Source: Methylopumilus sp947499625 (GTDB lineage: Bacteria > Pseudomonadota > Gammaproteobacteria > Burkholderiales > Methylophilaceae). Taken from it: a stretch of 64,000 nucleotides of DNA. The stretch spans positions 372,001-436,000 of the forward strand of contig OZ248397.1 of the NCBI GenBank assembly GCA_965234475.1, given 5' to 3'. Under the pieces are notes generated by a model. It was not told the DNA's origin, did no database searches, and saw nothing but the letters and a program-made list of their open reading frames with translations. The translations under genes were made by a program, and so were the position numbers. Shown here one piece after another: positions 45,136 through 52,795 of this stretch (its first letter is position 1; every line of letters starts with the position of its first letter).

Positions 45136-46137
45136 ATGAGTAAAATCGACACCATAATTCTTCAGAGTTCAGAATTAAAGTATCTTCTGATTGATAGCCT
45201 TCGCTTATACACTAGTAATGTTTATTATATTGGTGGTAGCAATCCTTACAGATTTTCTATAAACAAAAAAGAATATTATATCCTCATAAAAAATGTTCAT
45301 GAATCTGGTGAAAATAGAAAAAACCAAGACGAATGTAGAATTCAAGTATCTAAATCTGTAAGACTTGATCCCGCTTTAAGTGGGTTAAGTGACGTAATTG
45401 TATTTGGTTACTTTCACGATTTAAAAGTATTTACAGCATGGAATCCGTTTTGGATGCGAGATAGATTTAATCAAAAATCAACAATATCTTTGTATTCAAG
45501 GTTTTCGGTTCAAAAAAATGCTTCTGAGAATGGAATAGATCTATATAAAGACACTCTTGGTCAATCTGTTATAACCTTCAAACCTGAGTATCTAGGTTTA
45601 TATATCGAAAATATATCTAAGATTCATATTCTCGATAAAATTGAATTATTAAATCTCACTAATAAATCGGACTCTTTAAATGCAGAGAGTAACGATGGGA
45701 TTTTTGATGCAGAGAATGAAGTATTTACAATTACTCATTCCCAAGAAACAAGAGATCCAAAATTTAGAAAAATTGTATATGCATCGTATTCGTCAAGATG
45801 TGCAATGTGTGGAATTCAACTTAAATTAGTCGAAGCAGCACATATCGTTCCTCACTCACATGAAAAAGGAACCGATGACATTGGTAATGGAATCTGTTTA
45901 TGCGCACTTCATCACACAGCTTATGATCAATCCCTTATTTATTTTAATGAGGAATTTGAAATAAAAATTAATAAAGAGAAGATGAAATATTTAGGAAAAA
46001 TGCGTCTTGATTCAGGGCTTAGTCAACTTCAAGAACTTTCATTTGATAAAATCCAACTGCCAGAGAATTTGGCTATGATGCCTAATATTGAGAATATAAA
46101 ATTAGCAAATCAAATACGAGGAATTGAGGAAGAATAA
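45136..46137 (+). CDS. HNH endonuclease (HNH_2 type), probable restriction enzyme
   Basis: A 333-residue protein. The C-terminal HNH domain is complete: Cys222 and Cys225 (RCAMCGIQ), His236/His240 (EAAHIVPHSH), Asn251 with NGICLCALHHTAYD (Cys254, Cys256, His259-260, Asp264), the HNH_2 pattern seen in restriction enzymes. The N-terminal 165 residues (YYILIKNVHESGENRKNQDECRI, FTAWNPFWMRDRFNQKSTIS, LYSRFSVQ) look like the recognition domain of the same group. It converges with two cytosine methyltransferase genes only 3 bases from its stop, suggesting a restriction-modification pair. Confidence 0.85.
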   Translation: MSKIDTIILQSSELKYLLIDSLRLYTSNVYYIGGSNPYRFSINKKEYYILIKNVHESGENRKNQDECRIQVSKSVRLDPALSGLSDVIVFGYFHDLKVFTAWNPFWMRDRFNQKSTISLYSRFSVQKNASENGIDLYKDTLGQSVITFKPEYLGLYIENISKIHILDKIELLNLTNKSDSLNAESNDGIFDAENEVFTITHSQETRDPKFRKIVYASYSSRCAMCGIQLKLVEAAHIVPHSHEKGTDDIGNGICLCALHHTAYDQSLIYFNEEFEIKINKEKMKYLGKMRLDSGLSQLQELSFDKIQLPENLAMMPNIENIKLANQIRGIEEE

Positions 46138-46140
46138 TTT

Positions 46141-47187
46141 TTATAAATTTTTAATTAAACAAGCCGCCATTATCCTTGCAAGCTCTGCAGGAACTGCGTT
46201 ACCAATCTGTTTTTGTATTGAGCGTCTTGACCCTATAAATTTGTATTGTTCAGGAAATGTTTGAATGGCTGCTATTTCAGGAACTCTCAACCTTCTATTA
46301 TCCCAGTGAAAAGGTCCAACCCATGGCCCAGGTTGTGCTGGAATAGTCCATGAAGGCTGATCTGGGTGAAGCTTCAACAAAAAATTCCAAAATCTTGTCG
46401 CAGTTTTAAAATCATGCCCAGTAGACCTAGGATCCTTTGAGGATAAATGCAAATAATTTTTCCCTGGAGGAATTTTTAATAGCTGTTTGTAGTAAGTGCC
46501 TAATTCACATACTTCTGCCTCTTCAAAGAATTTATTGGATTTAAATTTTTTAATAAATTTATTGACTCCTGGAATTGGAAGCAAAAAGGAATTTTGTTGT
46601 ATTTCATCAGGAGTCCCATGAGTAGTGTTAGGTAAAGAAATTTCTCCGCTACCTCTTAGCCCAAAAACAAAGATTCTCTTTCTTTTTTGTGGGATACCAA
46701 ATCTAGTTGCATCTGCGCGATACAATGAGTATCTATATCCTAATTTTTCAGATAACTCATAAATTCTTTTTACTGCTTCTTTGTTTGTTGGATGTAATAT
46801 ACTTTCCACATTCTCAAGTAAAAAACCGTCCGGCTTAAGAATTGATACAACTCTAAAAAATTCATCAATTAAATTTCTTGGATCATTATCTTTCATTCTC
46901 TTATTATTTGTTACCCAATACCCATTCTTAGAAAAAGGCTGACACGGTGGGCCCCCAAAAACTACCAGTCCCGATGAATTATTAACCACTCCTTTAAAGT
47001 CTTTTTTCTCTAAAGAAATAACTGAAGAATTATTAATTAAAATGTTTTTTTTGGCATTAGTTTGTAATGTTAATAAAGCATCTTTATCTATTTCGTTTTG
47101 AAATCTAACATCTATACCAGCTAACTCAAAACCAATATCCATCCCTCCTGCACCTGAAAAAAGGCTTATTCCAGTAATTTTCTTCAT
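46141..47187 (-). CDS. DNA (cytosine-5-)-methyltransferase, second of a pair
   Basis: A 348-residue class I methyltransferase: motif I ISLFSGAGGMDIGFE, motif IV GGPPCQPFSKNGYW with nucleophile Cys82, motif VI LLENVESI, motif VIII QKRKRIFVFGLR, then a target-recognition region (PGPWVGPFHWDNRRLRVPE) and C-terminal motifs IX-X (IQTFPEQY, KQIGNAVPAELAR). It overlaps the upstream methyltransferase by 4 bases. The two proteins share unusual TRD landmarks, so they are paralogues. Confidence 0.95.
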   Translation of the reverse strand: MKKITGISLFSGAGGMDIGFELAGIDVRFQNEIDKDALLTLQTNAKKNILINNSSVISLEKKDFKGVVNNSSGLVVFGGPPCQPFSKNGYWVTNNKRMKDNDPRNLIDEFFRVVSILKPDGFLLENVESILHPTNKEAVKRIYELSEKLGYRYSLYRADATRFGIPQKRKRIFVFGLRGSGEISLPNTTHGTPDEIQQNSFLLPIPGVNKFIKKFKSNKFFEEAEVCELGTYYKQLLKIPPGKNYLHLSSKDPRSTGHDFKTATRFWNFLLKLHPDQPSWTIPAQPGPWVGPFHWDNRRLRVPEIAAIQTFPEQYKFIGSRRSIQKQIGNAVPAELARIMAACLIKNL

Positions 47188-48221
47188 TTAAAATATTGTT
47201 CCTTAATTGATCTAGCAAATATTTGAGACAACTTAGGCGGGACAGCATTACCAATCAATCTCCACTGGTCTAGAAATTTACCTGAAAATGTATAGCTATC
47301 TGGAAATGTCTGTATGCGTGCAATTTCTTTTACTCTTAAGAATCTATTTTTCCAATGAAATGGCCCCATATTATTTGAAAAACTTGCTTGGATAGTCCAT
47401 GAAGGTTTTTGCGGCGATAATTTTAGTAAGAAAGACCAGTATCTTGATCGCCATTTAAATAATGGCTTAGGATGATTTCTTTCTTTTGTAAAAAAAAGAT
47501 AATTCTCGCCAGGAGGAATTAATGGTAACAGATGTTTATGTTTTGATCCTGCTTGAGCATCTATATCTTCTGGAAGATCTATATCAATATCATTTAAAAC
47601 ATCGCCTGCCGTAACCCAAGGTTTTAATCTGGAATCAGCTTCTTTAATTTTTTCAGGGTCTATATGAGTCTCTTTGGGCCAATTAAAATCAGGAAACTCC
47701 TTCCTAACGCCAATACATATAAATCTTTGCCTTAATTGCGGAACACCATAGTTTGCGGAATTTATAACCTTGTATTGAACTTTGTACCCTAATTTAATAG
47801 TTTCATCTTTTAAGACAGTTAAAGCGTCGTTATGAATTTTAAAAGCAAATCCATGAACGTTTTCAAAAATAAAAACTTTAGGACTTAATTCTTTTAAACA
47901 TCTAATATATTCATATAACAATCTACCCTCTGAGTCTAATAAAGATCTTTTTTTTTCAGTTAAGTAAAATCTTGATTTAGAGAATGCTGGACATGGGGGG
48001 CCACCTATAACCACATCAACCGAATCTTTTATTTCTTTTTTAAAATTTAATTCTCGAATATCACCAAGATGAAAGGTGTCTGATAATTTATTTAGTTGAA
48101 AGGCTTCTTTCGAAATTGACCAATTATCAGTTGCAAATATAGTTTTAAATCCCATATTTTTGAAACCCAGATCAAACCCACCTGCACCTGAAAAAAGGCT
48201 TACAACATTTACACTTTTCAA
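47184..48221 (-). CDS. DNA (cytosine-5-)-methyltransferase, first of a pair
   Basis: A 345-residue enzyme with motif I VSLFSGAGGFDLGFK, motif IV GGPPCPAFSKSRF with nucleophile Cys77, motif VI FENVHGFA, motif VIII QLRQRFICIGVR, a TRD region containing PSWTIQASFSNNMGPFHWKN and C-terminal IQTFPDSY and IGNAVPPKLS. Compared with its partner the TRD keeps WTI and GPFHW but differs between, pointing to related but non-identical targets. It probably carries the promoter for both, in the 256-base divergent space before the DUF2779 gene. Confidence 0.95.
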   Translation of the reverse strand: MKSVNVVSLFSGAGGFDLGFKNMGFKTIFATDNWSISKEAFQLNKLSDTFHLGDIRELNFKKEIKDSVDVVIGGPPCPAFSKSRFYLTEKKRSLLDSEGRLLYEYIRCLKELSPKVFIFENVHGFAFKIHNDALTVLKDETIKLGYKVQYKVINSANYGVPQLRQRFICIGVRKEFPDFNWPKETHIDPEKIKEADSRLKPWVTAGDVLNDIDIDLPEDIDAQAGSKHKHLLPLIPPGENYLFFTKERNHPKPLFKWRSRYWSFLLKLSPQKPSWTIQASFSNNMGPFHWKNRFLRVKEIARIQTFPDSYTFSGKFLDQWRLIGNAVPPKLSQIFARSIKEQYFK

Positions 48222-48477
48222 TTTACTACCTTAATATATATAAACTTCTCTTATATTAAATGATTTTGCTTGTTAATCTTTAAGAAGTTTTCGTTTATTT
48301 TTCAGGATTCAACTTATAAAGCCTTATACTTTGATTTCTGTGTAATCAAATATTGCGGGATAGTTGCTATGTAGATTTATTATTACAACTTAAAGAGTAA
48401 AATTTACATTAATAAGTTATAGATAACTCTTATTATCTGTTGCAGTCTGTAGATTGGAAATATTCTAAACAATTTAA

Positions 48478-50424
48478 ATGAAACCAAGATATTTAACGAA
48501 ATCAAGATTTATCACTTCGATTGATTGCCCAACTAAACTTTTTTATGTTGGAAAAAAAGAATATAAAAATTTGAATAATGAAGATTCATTTCTTGCTTCT
48601 TTAGCACAAGGAGGTTATCAAGTTGGGGCTTTAGCTAGATTTTTATTTAGGGATGGCATTGAAATTCTAGAAAAGAGTCATGAGAGTTCTGTAAAGATAA
48701 CTGAAGATCTCTTAAAAAGAGATAATGTAGTTATTTATGAAGCAGCAATCAAATTCAATGATTTCTTTATTAGAGTTGATATTTTAGAAAAAAAAGGTAA
48801 TCAACTCAGAATATATGAAGCAAAAGCTAAGTCATATAACTCTCTTCTGCCAGACATGGAAGGGGCGCGAGGTGGAATTAAATCTGATTACCTAAGTTAC
48901 TTACAAGATATAGCATTTCAGACCTGGGTTTTAAAGCAAGTCTTTATAAAATTTGAAATTTCCTCTTTTTTAGTTATGCCTAACAAAGCTAATAATGCAG
49001 GTATCGATGGTCTAAATCAAATGTTCAAGATTACCCAAGATAATAAAGTTATTTTAAGAATTCCTGATAATGTTGATATTTATAAAGAAGCTCAAAATAT
49101 TTTAGCTAAAGTTGCTGTTGATAGCCTTGTTAGCAGAATAATTAACGAACCCCTTTCATTCCCTGGTAGTGAAGATATATTTTCCAATGCAGCTAATAAA
49201 TGGGCGAACGCTTACGCGAAAGATATAAAAATTCCAGCAGTATTAGGTAAACACTGCAAGACTTGTGAATTTAAATCCGAAGTTGGTAGTGAGTTAAAAA
49301 GCGGCTTCCATGAATGCTGGAAAGAAACACTCAATTGGACTGATAAAGATTTTAATGAGCCACTTGTTTTAGATTTATATAACTCAAGACGCAAGGATGA
49401 ATATATTGAAAATAAAAAATACAAAATAAAACAACTGACCCAGGATGATTTCAAGGATTTTAATAAAGATCCTGGCGTTGATGGTCTTTCAGCTACTCAA
49501 AGGCAATGGCTTCAAGTAGAAGGGATTCCAGAAGAATATGATCAAGGCGGCTTCTACTTTGATAAAGCATTTTACTTAGTACAAAAATCTTCGTGGAAAT
49601 ACCCATATCATTTGATTGATTTTGAGACTACCAAAACTGCTCTACCATTTTATAAAGATATGAGGCCTTATCAATCTATAGGTTTCCAATTTTCTCATCA
49701 CACGCTTGATGCGGATGGGACAGTTAAACATGCAAATGAATTTATATGTGTTGAACCTGGAGAGTTTCCTAGTTACAAATTTGTCAGAGCCTTAATGAAT
49801 ACCTTATCAAATGATAATGGCACTATTTTTCGATGGTCACATCATGAAAACACAATTCTTAATGGTATTCGTGAGGAACTCAATTTGGATCCAGAGCCAC
49901 CAAAAGATAAAGAAGCTTTGATAGGCTTTATTAAAATTGTTACAAAAAATGGCGAAAGAGAGATGGTTGATCTTTGTGCTATTTCTGGCAAATGTTTTTT
50001 CCATGAGTTTACAAACGGAAGAAACTCACTCAAGGTTGTTCTACCAGCCCTATTTAAATCCTCTTCGTTCTTAAGGGATACTTATAGCAAACCTGTTTAT
50101 GGCAAACTAAATGGCATACCTAGCTTCAATTTTAAGTCTGATACTGGCTTTGCTTGGTTCAATCCATCATCTAATAATTACGATCCTTATCGCATTCTTA
50201 AATCATTAGCTTACGATTTACTTCCAGAAGGTCTTGAAGAGCCTGATGAGGAAGGAGCAAGTATTATTGCTGAAGGTGGAGCAGCTGCAATGGCATATGC
50301 TAGATTGCACTTTGAAGATTTAAATGATGAAGTAAGATTAAGAATTAGAGACTCACTTTTAAGGTATTGTGAATTAGATACATTAGCAATGGTGATGGTC
50401 GTACAGGCCTGGGATCACATCTAA
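48478..50424 (+). CDS. DUF2779 protein: Cas4-like nuclease plus RNase H-fold exonuclease domain
   Basis: A 648-residue protein. Residues 1-300 look like a PD-(D/E)XK nuclease of the Cas4/RecB type: Cys17 in SIDCPTKLFYV, Asp101 in RVDILEK, Glu114-x-Lys116 in IYEAKAK, and a CKTCEFK cysteine pair with a later Cys (FHECWKE), matching four iron-sulfur ligands. From about 380 (YHLIDFETTKTALPF) to the end (LLRYCELDTLAMVMV) it fits the DEDD exonuclease/RNase H fold, which together defines DUF2779. Function is unknown, but the architecture suits nucleic-acid processing or defence. It is transcribed away from the methyltransferases. Confidence 0.85.
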   Translation: MKPRYLTKSRFITSIDCPTKLFYVGKKEYKNLNNEDSFLASLAQGGYQVGALARFLFRDGIEILEKSHESSVKITEDLLKRDNVVIYEAAIKFNDFFIRVDILEKKGNQLRIYEAKAKSYNSLLPDMEGARGGIKSDYLSYLQDIAFQTWVLKQVFIKFEISSFLVMPNKANNAGIDGLNQMFKITQDNKVILRIPDNVDIYKEAQNILAKVAVDSLVSRIINEPLSFPGSEDIFSNAANKWANAYAKDIKIPAVLGKHCKTCEFKSEVGSELKSGFHECWKETLNWTDKDFNEPLVLDLYNSRRKDEYIENKKYKIKQLTQDDFKDFNKDPGVDGLSATQRQWLQVEGIPEEYDQGGFYFDKAFYLVQKSSWKYPYHLIDFETTKTALPFYKDMRPYQSIGFQFSHHTLDADGTVKHANEFICVEPGEFPSYKFVRALMNTLSNDNGTIFRWSHHENTILNGIREELNLDPEPPKDKEALIGFIKIVTKNGEREMVDLCAISGKCFFHEFTNGRNSLKVVLPALFKSSSFLRDTYSKPVYGKLNGIPSFNFKSDTGFAWFNPSSNNYDPYRILKSLAYDLLPEGLEEPDEEGASIIAEGGAAAMAYARLHFEDLNDEVRLRIRDSLLRYCELDTLAMVMVVQAWDHI

Positions 50425-50485
50425 AAAGTAAAGCAAATAGACTAGATTTGCAACGAGGCCTCGTTCTTTGACATAAGTTATATGT

Positions 50486-50508
50486 AAAAAAAACCCGCTT
50501 TCGCGGGC
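50486..50508 (-). terminator. Terminator of the cold-shock gene
   Basis: On the minus strand CCCGC-GAAA-GCGGG forms a 5-bp stem with a GNRA-like loop followed by a run of eight T residues (50486-50493). It lies 20 bases behind the cspA stop; the reverse strand T-run is weaker. Confidence 0.88.
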
Positions 50509-50527
50509 TTATTTATTTAATTTGAAA

Positions 50528-50731
50528 CTAGGCTTTATTTATATTTGAAGCTTGCTTGCCTTTTGGTCCGTCTGTAACGTCAAAAGTTACTCTTTGACCT
50601 TCTTTAAGACTTTTATATCCTGTATCTACGATTGCTGAGAAGTGAGCAAATAAATCATCACCGCCATCATCAGGAGTAATAAAACCAAAACCTTTTGAAT
50701 CATTAAACCATTTCACTGTACCTGTTGCCAT
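50528..50731 (-). CDS. cspA: Cold-shock protein, CspA family
   Basis: A 67-residue OB-fold protein. MATGTVKWFNDSKGFGFITP carries RNP1 (KGFGFI), and DLFAHFSAI carries RNP2. The start is ATG 50731; an earlier in-frame ATG gives a 13-residue extension unknown in the family. It melts RNA structure in the cold. A consensus sigma-70 promoter lies 120-150 bases upstream, giving a 5' leader of about 115 bases, in line with the long, regulated leaders of cspA-type mRNAs. It is an unusual passenger for an island. Confidence 0.95.
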   Translation of the reverse strand: MATGTVKWFNDSKGFGFITPDDGGDDLFAHFSAIVDTGYKSLKEGQRVTFDVTDGPKGKQASNINKA

Positions 50732-50852
50732 TTCATAAATCCTTAACTTTAAACAAGGGAGGCCCCCCAAAAGTTTGAATCAAGAACTAAAGCACTACTT
50801 AAATATAAATTAAAGCTAGCTAAATAAAACTCGAAACCAAACACCTAGGAGT

Positions 50853-50881
50853 TTTATAGAGTTATTTAAACGCAATGTCAA
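50853..50881 (-). promoter_or_regulatory. Sigma-70 promoter for the cold-shock gene
   Basis: On the minus strand TTGACA (50881-50876) and TATAAA (50858-50853) are separated by 17 bases, close to the ideal sigma-70 pattern. Confidence 0.8.
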
Positions 50882-50957
50882 ACTATTTATTCACCTTAGT
50901 ATGAATGCTTTCATACTTATTTTAGGTGCTAAAAGAAGTTAGATTCATATAATTAAG

Positions 50958-51031
50958 TGGAGGCGCGAGCCAGAATCGAACTGGCGTCTACGGCTTTGCA
51001 GGCCGCTGCATAACCATTTTGCTATCGCGCC
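50958..51031 (-). tRNA. tRNA-Cys(GCA), second copy
   Basis: Identical cloverleaf to the chromosomal copy (5979-6052): acceptor GGCGCGA/TCGCGCC, anticodon GCA, encoded CCA. It appears functional. Confidence 0.95.
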
Positions 51032-51086
51032 ACAGCAATATCTCCAAAATTAAAAAGGGGAAGACGATGCTTCCCCAATTTTGATT

Positions 51087-51162
51087 TGGAGCGGGAAACG
51101 AGTCTCGAACTCGCGACCTCAACCTTGGCAAGGTTGCGCTCTACCAACTGAGCTATTCCCGC
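51087..51162 (-). tRNA. tRNA-Gly(GCC), second copy
   Basis: Identical cloverleaf to 5848-5923, with anticodon GCC and encoded CCA. It appears functional and includes the same upstream TATTTTAGCG/CGCTAAAATA stretch. Confidence 0.95.
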
Positions 51163-51212
51163 GTAAAGAAGCGAGTATTTTAGCGTTTTTATGTGAGTAT
51201 GCTCAATAATTC

Positions 51213-51239
51213 TTGAGTTAATCATAGTTAGAGTATAAT
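51213..51239 (+). promoter_or_regulatory. Probable sigma-70 promoter for a leader RNA
   Basis: TTGAGT (51213-51218) and the perfect -10 box TATAAT (51234-51239) are 15 bases apart, slightly short. The start would be near 51246, at the foot of the first hairpin below. Confidence 0.6.
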
Positions 51240-51245
51240 TTAGAC

Positions 51246-51334
51246 ACGCCGTTTTGATTCAGCTTGCAGGGCGTAAACTGCTAAAGCGATATACCAGAAA
51301 CCTGCTTTAGCTATTGTGCTAGACAGGTTTTTTT
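51246..51334 (+). ncRNA. Candidate structured leader / small RNA ending in a terminator
   Basis: An ACGCC/GGCGT hairpin (51246-51250 with 51270-51274) is followed by GCTAAAGC (51280-51287), complementary to GCTTTAGC (51304-51311). The latter is part of a terminator hairpin: AAACCTG and TAGC pair with GCTA and CAGGTTT (51298-51330), then a T-run to 51334. The two pairings exclude each other, as in attenuators. The first gene of the operon begins 18 bases later. It may act as an 89-nt sRNA or as an attenuator; both are inferences. Confidence 0.5.
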
Positions 51335-51351
51335 CATTTGGAGAAACGCAT

Positions 51352-51678
51352 ATGGGTTATAGAACATCACTTGTAGCAATTAGTTGGTGGCAAAGCGAAT
51401 ATGAAGTGGTAGACCAAACAATAGAGGGTGATATCAGTTTAGAAAAGTTAAAAAAGAAAGGCATTGTGCATGATGTGTCAGACGATGTGGGATATATAGA
51501 TGCAGGAGCAATCATTAGAAAATGTGATTTTCCTGAATACTATCTTCCCGCTAATGACCCATATTACGATGTCACTAAAAAATGGTTTGAAAAGTTACCT
51601 AAAAAAACAGAGTTTATCTTTGCTCACTTTGCAGAGTATGGTGACAATTTAACTTTAGCTCTTATGGGTATTAAGTAA
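51352..51678 (+). CDS. Hypothetical protein, first of the small-gene run
   Basis: A 108-residue protein. The ATG at 51352 is chosen because GGAGAAA precedes it by about 9 bases; the longer ORF start lies within the terminator hairpin. The sequence is mixed alpha/beta (YRTSLVAISWWQSEYEVVDQ, FPEYYLPANDPYYDVTKKW, FIFAHFAEYGDNLTLALMG). I recognise no family. Confidence 0.65.
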   Translation: MGYRTSLVAISWWQSEYEVVDQTIEGDISLEKLKKKGIVHDVSDDVGYIDAGAIIRKCDFPEYYLPANDPYYDVTKKWFEKLPKKTEFIFAHFAEYGDNLTLALMGIK

Positions 51679-51680
51679 AT

Positions 51681-51902
51681 ATGGCTGAACTTATTCAACC
51701 GATAGAGCTATTAGTGGGTATCAAGTCACTAAATGGTCGTGCTGTAGGTTTAGCAAACACAGAAAATAATGGGATAGCGTCAGTTATCTGGAACGATTCA
51801 TCAAAACGCTGGGATAAAGCAGTAGATATACCAGTAGGTGCTGTTGCAGGAGCTTTACCAATGCCTGATTCAGAAATGAAGGAACTAGGCATACCAGAAT
51901 AA
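51681..51902 (+). CDS. Hypothetical small protein
   Basis: A 73-residue protein starting 2 bases after the preceding stop. It is beta-rich at the start (IELLVGIKSLNGRAVGLANT) with a loop VPVGAVAGALPMP and no membrane segment. Family unknown; the tight spacing supports coding. Confidence 0.6.
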   Translation: MAELIQPIELLVGIKSLNGRAVGLANTENNGIASVIWNDSSKRWDKAVDIPVGAVAGALPMPDSEMKELGIPE

Positions 51903-51979
51903 TTTTTAAAAAGGGTGGATTTAACCTCAACTTGCCACACCCAGACAATTGTCAAAGTGGCTAAACAAGGAGAAGTAGC

Positions 51980-52396
51980 ATGTCTAAATTATATCAAGAC
52001 GAAAGTCGCAATCAAACTGCGTGGGAGTGTGGATTCTCAAAGCGCTACGCAAATATTCCTGAAGGTGTTCATAATGAAAAAGTTATCAATGATGCAAAAA
52101 GCATTGTGGACTATGTATTACCTCAAAGGTGGGGTCCTCATGGAACACCATACTATTCATTTAGAACACGAGAATATGTTTTAAATTTAATCCTATATTT
52201 TTATCAAAAACATAAGCGATTCCCTAAAGGGGATGTCTGTTTTGTTAAGTATTGGTATTTAGAGAAGGAACATCCAGCAAAATTCAGTTGGTTTTTTACA
52301 GACAGAAAAAAAGCAAGGAATTACTTGCCAGGAACATGGATTCATTTACCTACTTTACGAGAAGTTAAGAAAAGTAAGGGGGTGCAACATGGCTAA
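51980..52396 (+). CDS. Hypothetical protein rich in aromatic residues
   Basis: A 138-residue protein with clear Trp/Tyr/Phe bias (YYSFRTREYVLNLILYFYQK, VKYWYLEKEHPAKFSWFFTD). A ribosome binding site (AGGAG) precedes the ATG. It overlaps the next gene by 8 bases. I recognise no domain; the basic aromatic surface might suit nucleic-acid binding, but that is speculation. Confidence 0.6.
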   Translation: MSKLYQDESRNQTAWECGFSKRYANIPEGVHNEKVINDAKSIVDYVLPQRWGPHGTPYYSFRTREYVLNLILYFYQKHKRFPKGDVCFVKYWYLEKEHPAKFSWFFTDRKKARNYLPGTWIHLPTLREVKKSKGVQHG

Positions 52397-52601
52397 TTAC
52401 CCATTTAAACATTGGTATGCCATCGTGGACGGTGGTTGCTGGTATGTTGGATACCACATCAATAGAGAAGATGCTAAAGCACAGGCAATAAGGACATGTA
52501 ATGTTCACCATTCCAAAGCAGGATATGTCGTGGTGGATAGGCAAGTCTTGCAGATTATTGCTGACGACATTAATGTCACATTAGAGAAGGATAAAGAATG
52601 A
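52389..52601 (+). CDS. Hypothetical small protein
   Basis: A 70-residue protein (HWYAIVDGGCWYVGYHINRE, then VVVDRQVLQIIADDINVTL) that looks like a small beta-alpha-beta domain. Its ATG overlaps the preceding gene and its end overlaps the next by 4 bases, so all are likely translated from one mRNA. Confidence 0.6.
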   Translation: MANYPFKHWYAIVDGGCWYVGYHINREDAKAQAIRTCNVHHSKAGYVVVDRQVLQIIADDINVTLEKDKE

Positions 52602-52795
52602 ATACATTTGAATACAAAAATGATGGTCTATCAGAAGAACATATAAAGCAGATATGTCGTTTCCTAGAAAAGCCTTATGTAAAAGGTGAATATCAGAAAT
52701 GGTATAAGTTTTCTCAATTCAAGTTCTGGCATAAAAGAGAGATGGATAAGAGAGATGCTAAACTTGCCATCATCAAGAAAAGGGCAGAGAATTAA
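52598..52795 (+). CDS. Hypothetical small basic protein
   Basis: A 65-residue helical, lysine-rich protein (LSEEHIKQICRFLEK, FWHKREMDKRDAKLAIIKKR). It overlaps the gene before by 4 bases (ATGA) and is directly followed by the next start. Function unknown. Confidence 0.6.
   Translation: MNTFEYKNDGLSEEHIKQICRFLEKPYVKGEYQKWYKFSQFKFWHKREMDKRDAKLAIIKKRAEN

Larger units (their letters stand above)
50955..51190 (-). repeat. Inverted duplicate of the chromosomal tRNA-Gly/tRNA-Cys segment
   Basis: The reverse complement of this stretch matches about 5822-6058 almost base for base, including 28 bases before tRNA-Gly, both tRNAs, the spacer terminator, and a few bases after tRNA-Cys. Differences are mainly in the spacer (for example CGGGG to TGGGG, and GATATTGATTT to GATATTGCTGT). 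Outside these limits the sequences diverge. Confidence 0.95.

Noticed and set aside
51022..51225. ORF of 67 codons on the minus strand
   Set aside because: Translation of the duplicated tRNA-Gly/spacer; an artefact of the tRNA duplicate.
51915..52184. ORF of 89 codons overlapping the 138-residue gene
   Set aside because: It begins without a ribosome binding site and overlaps a better-supported frame.
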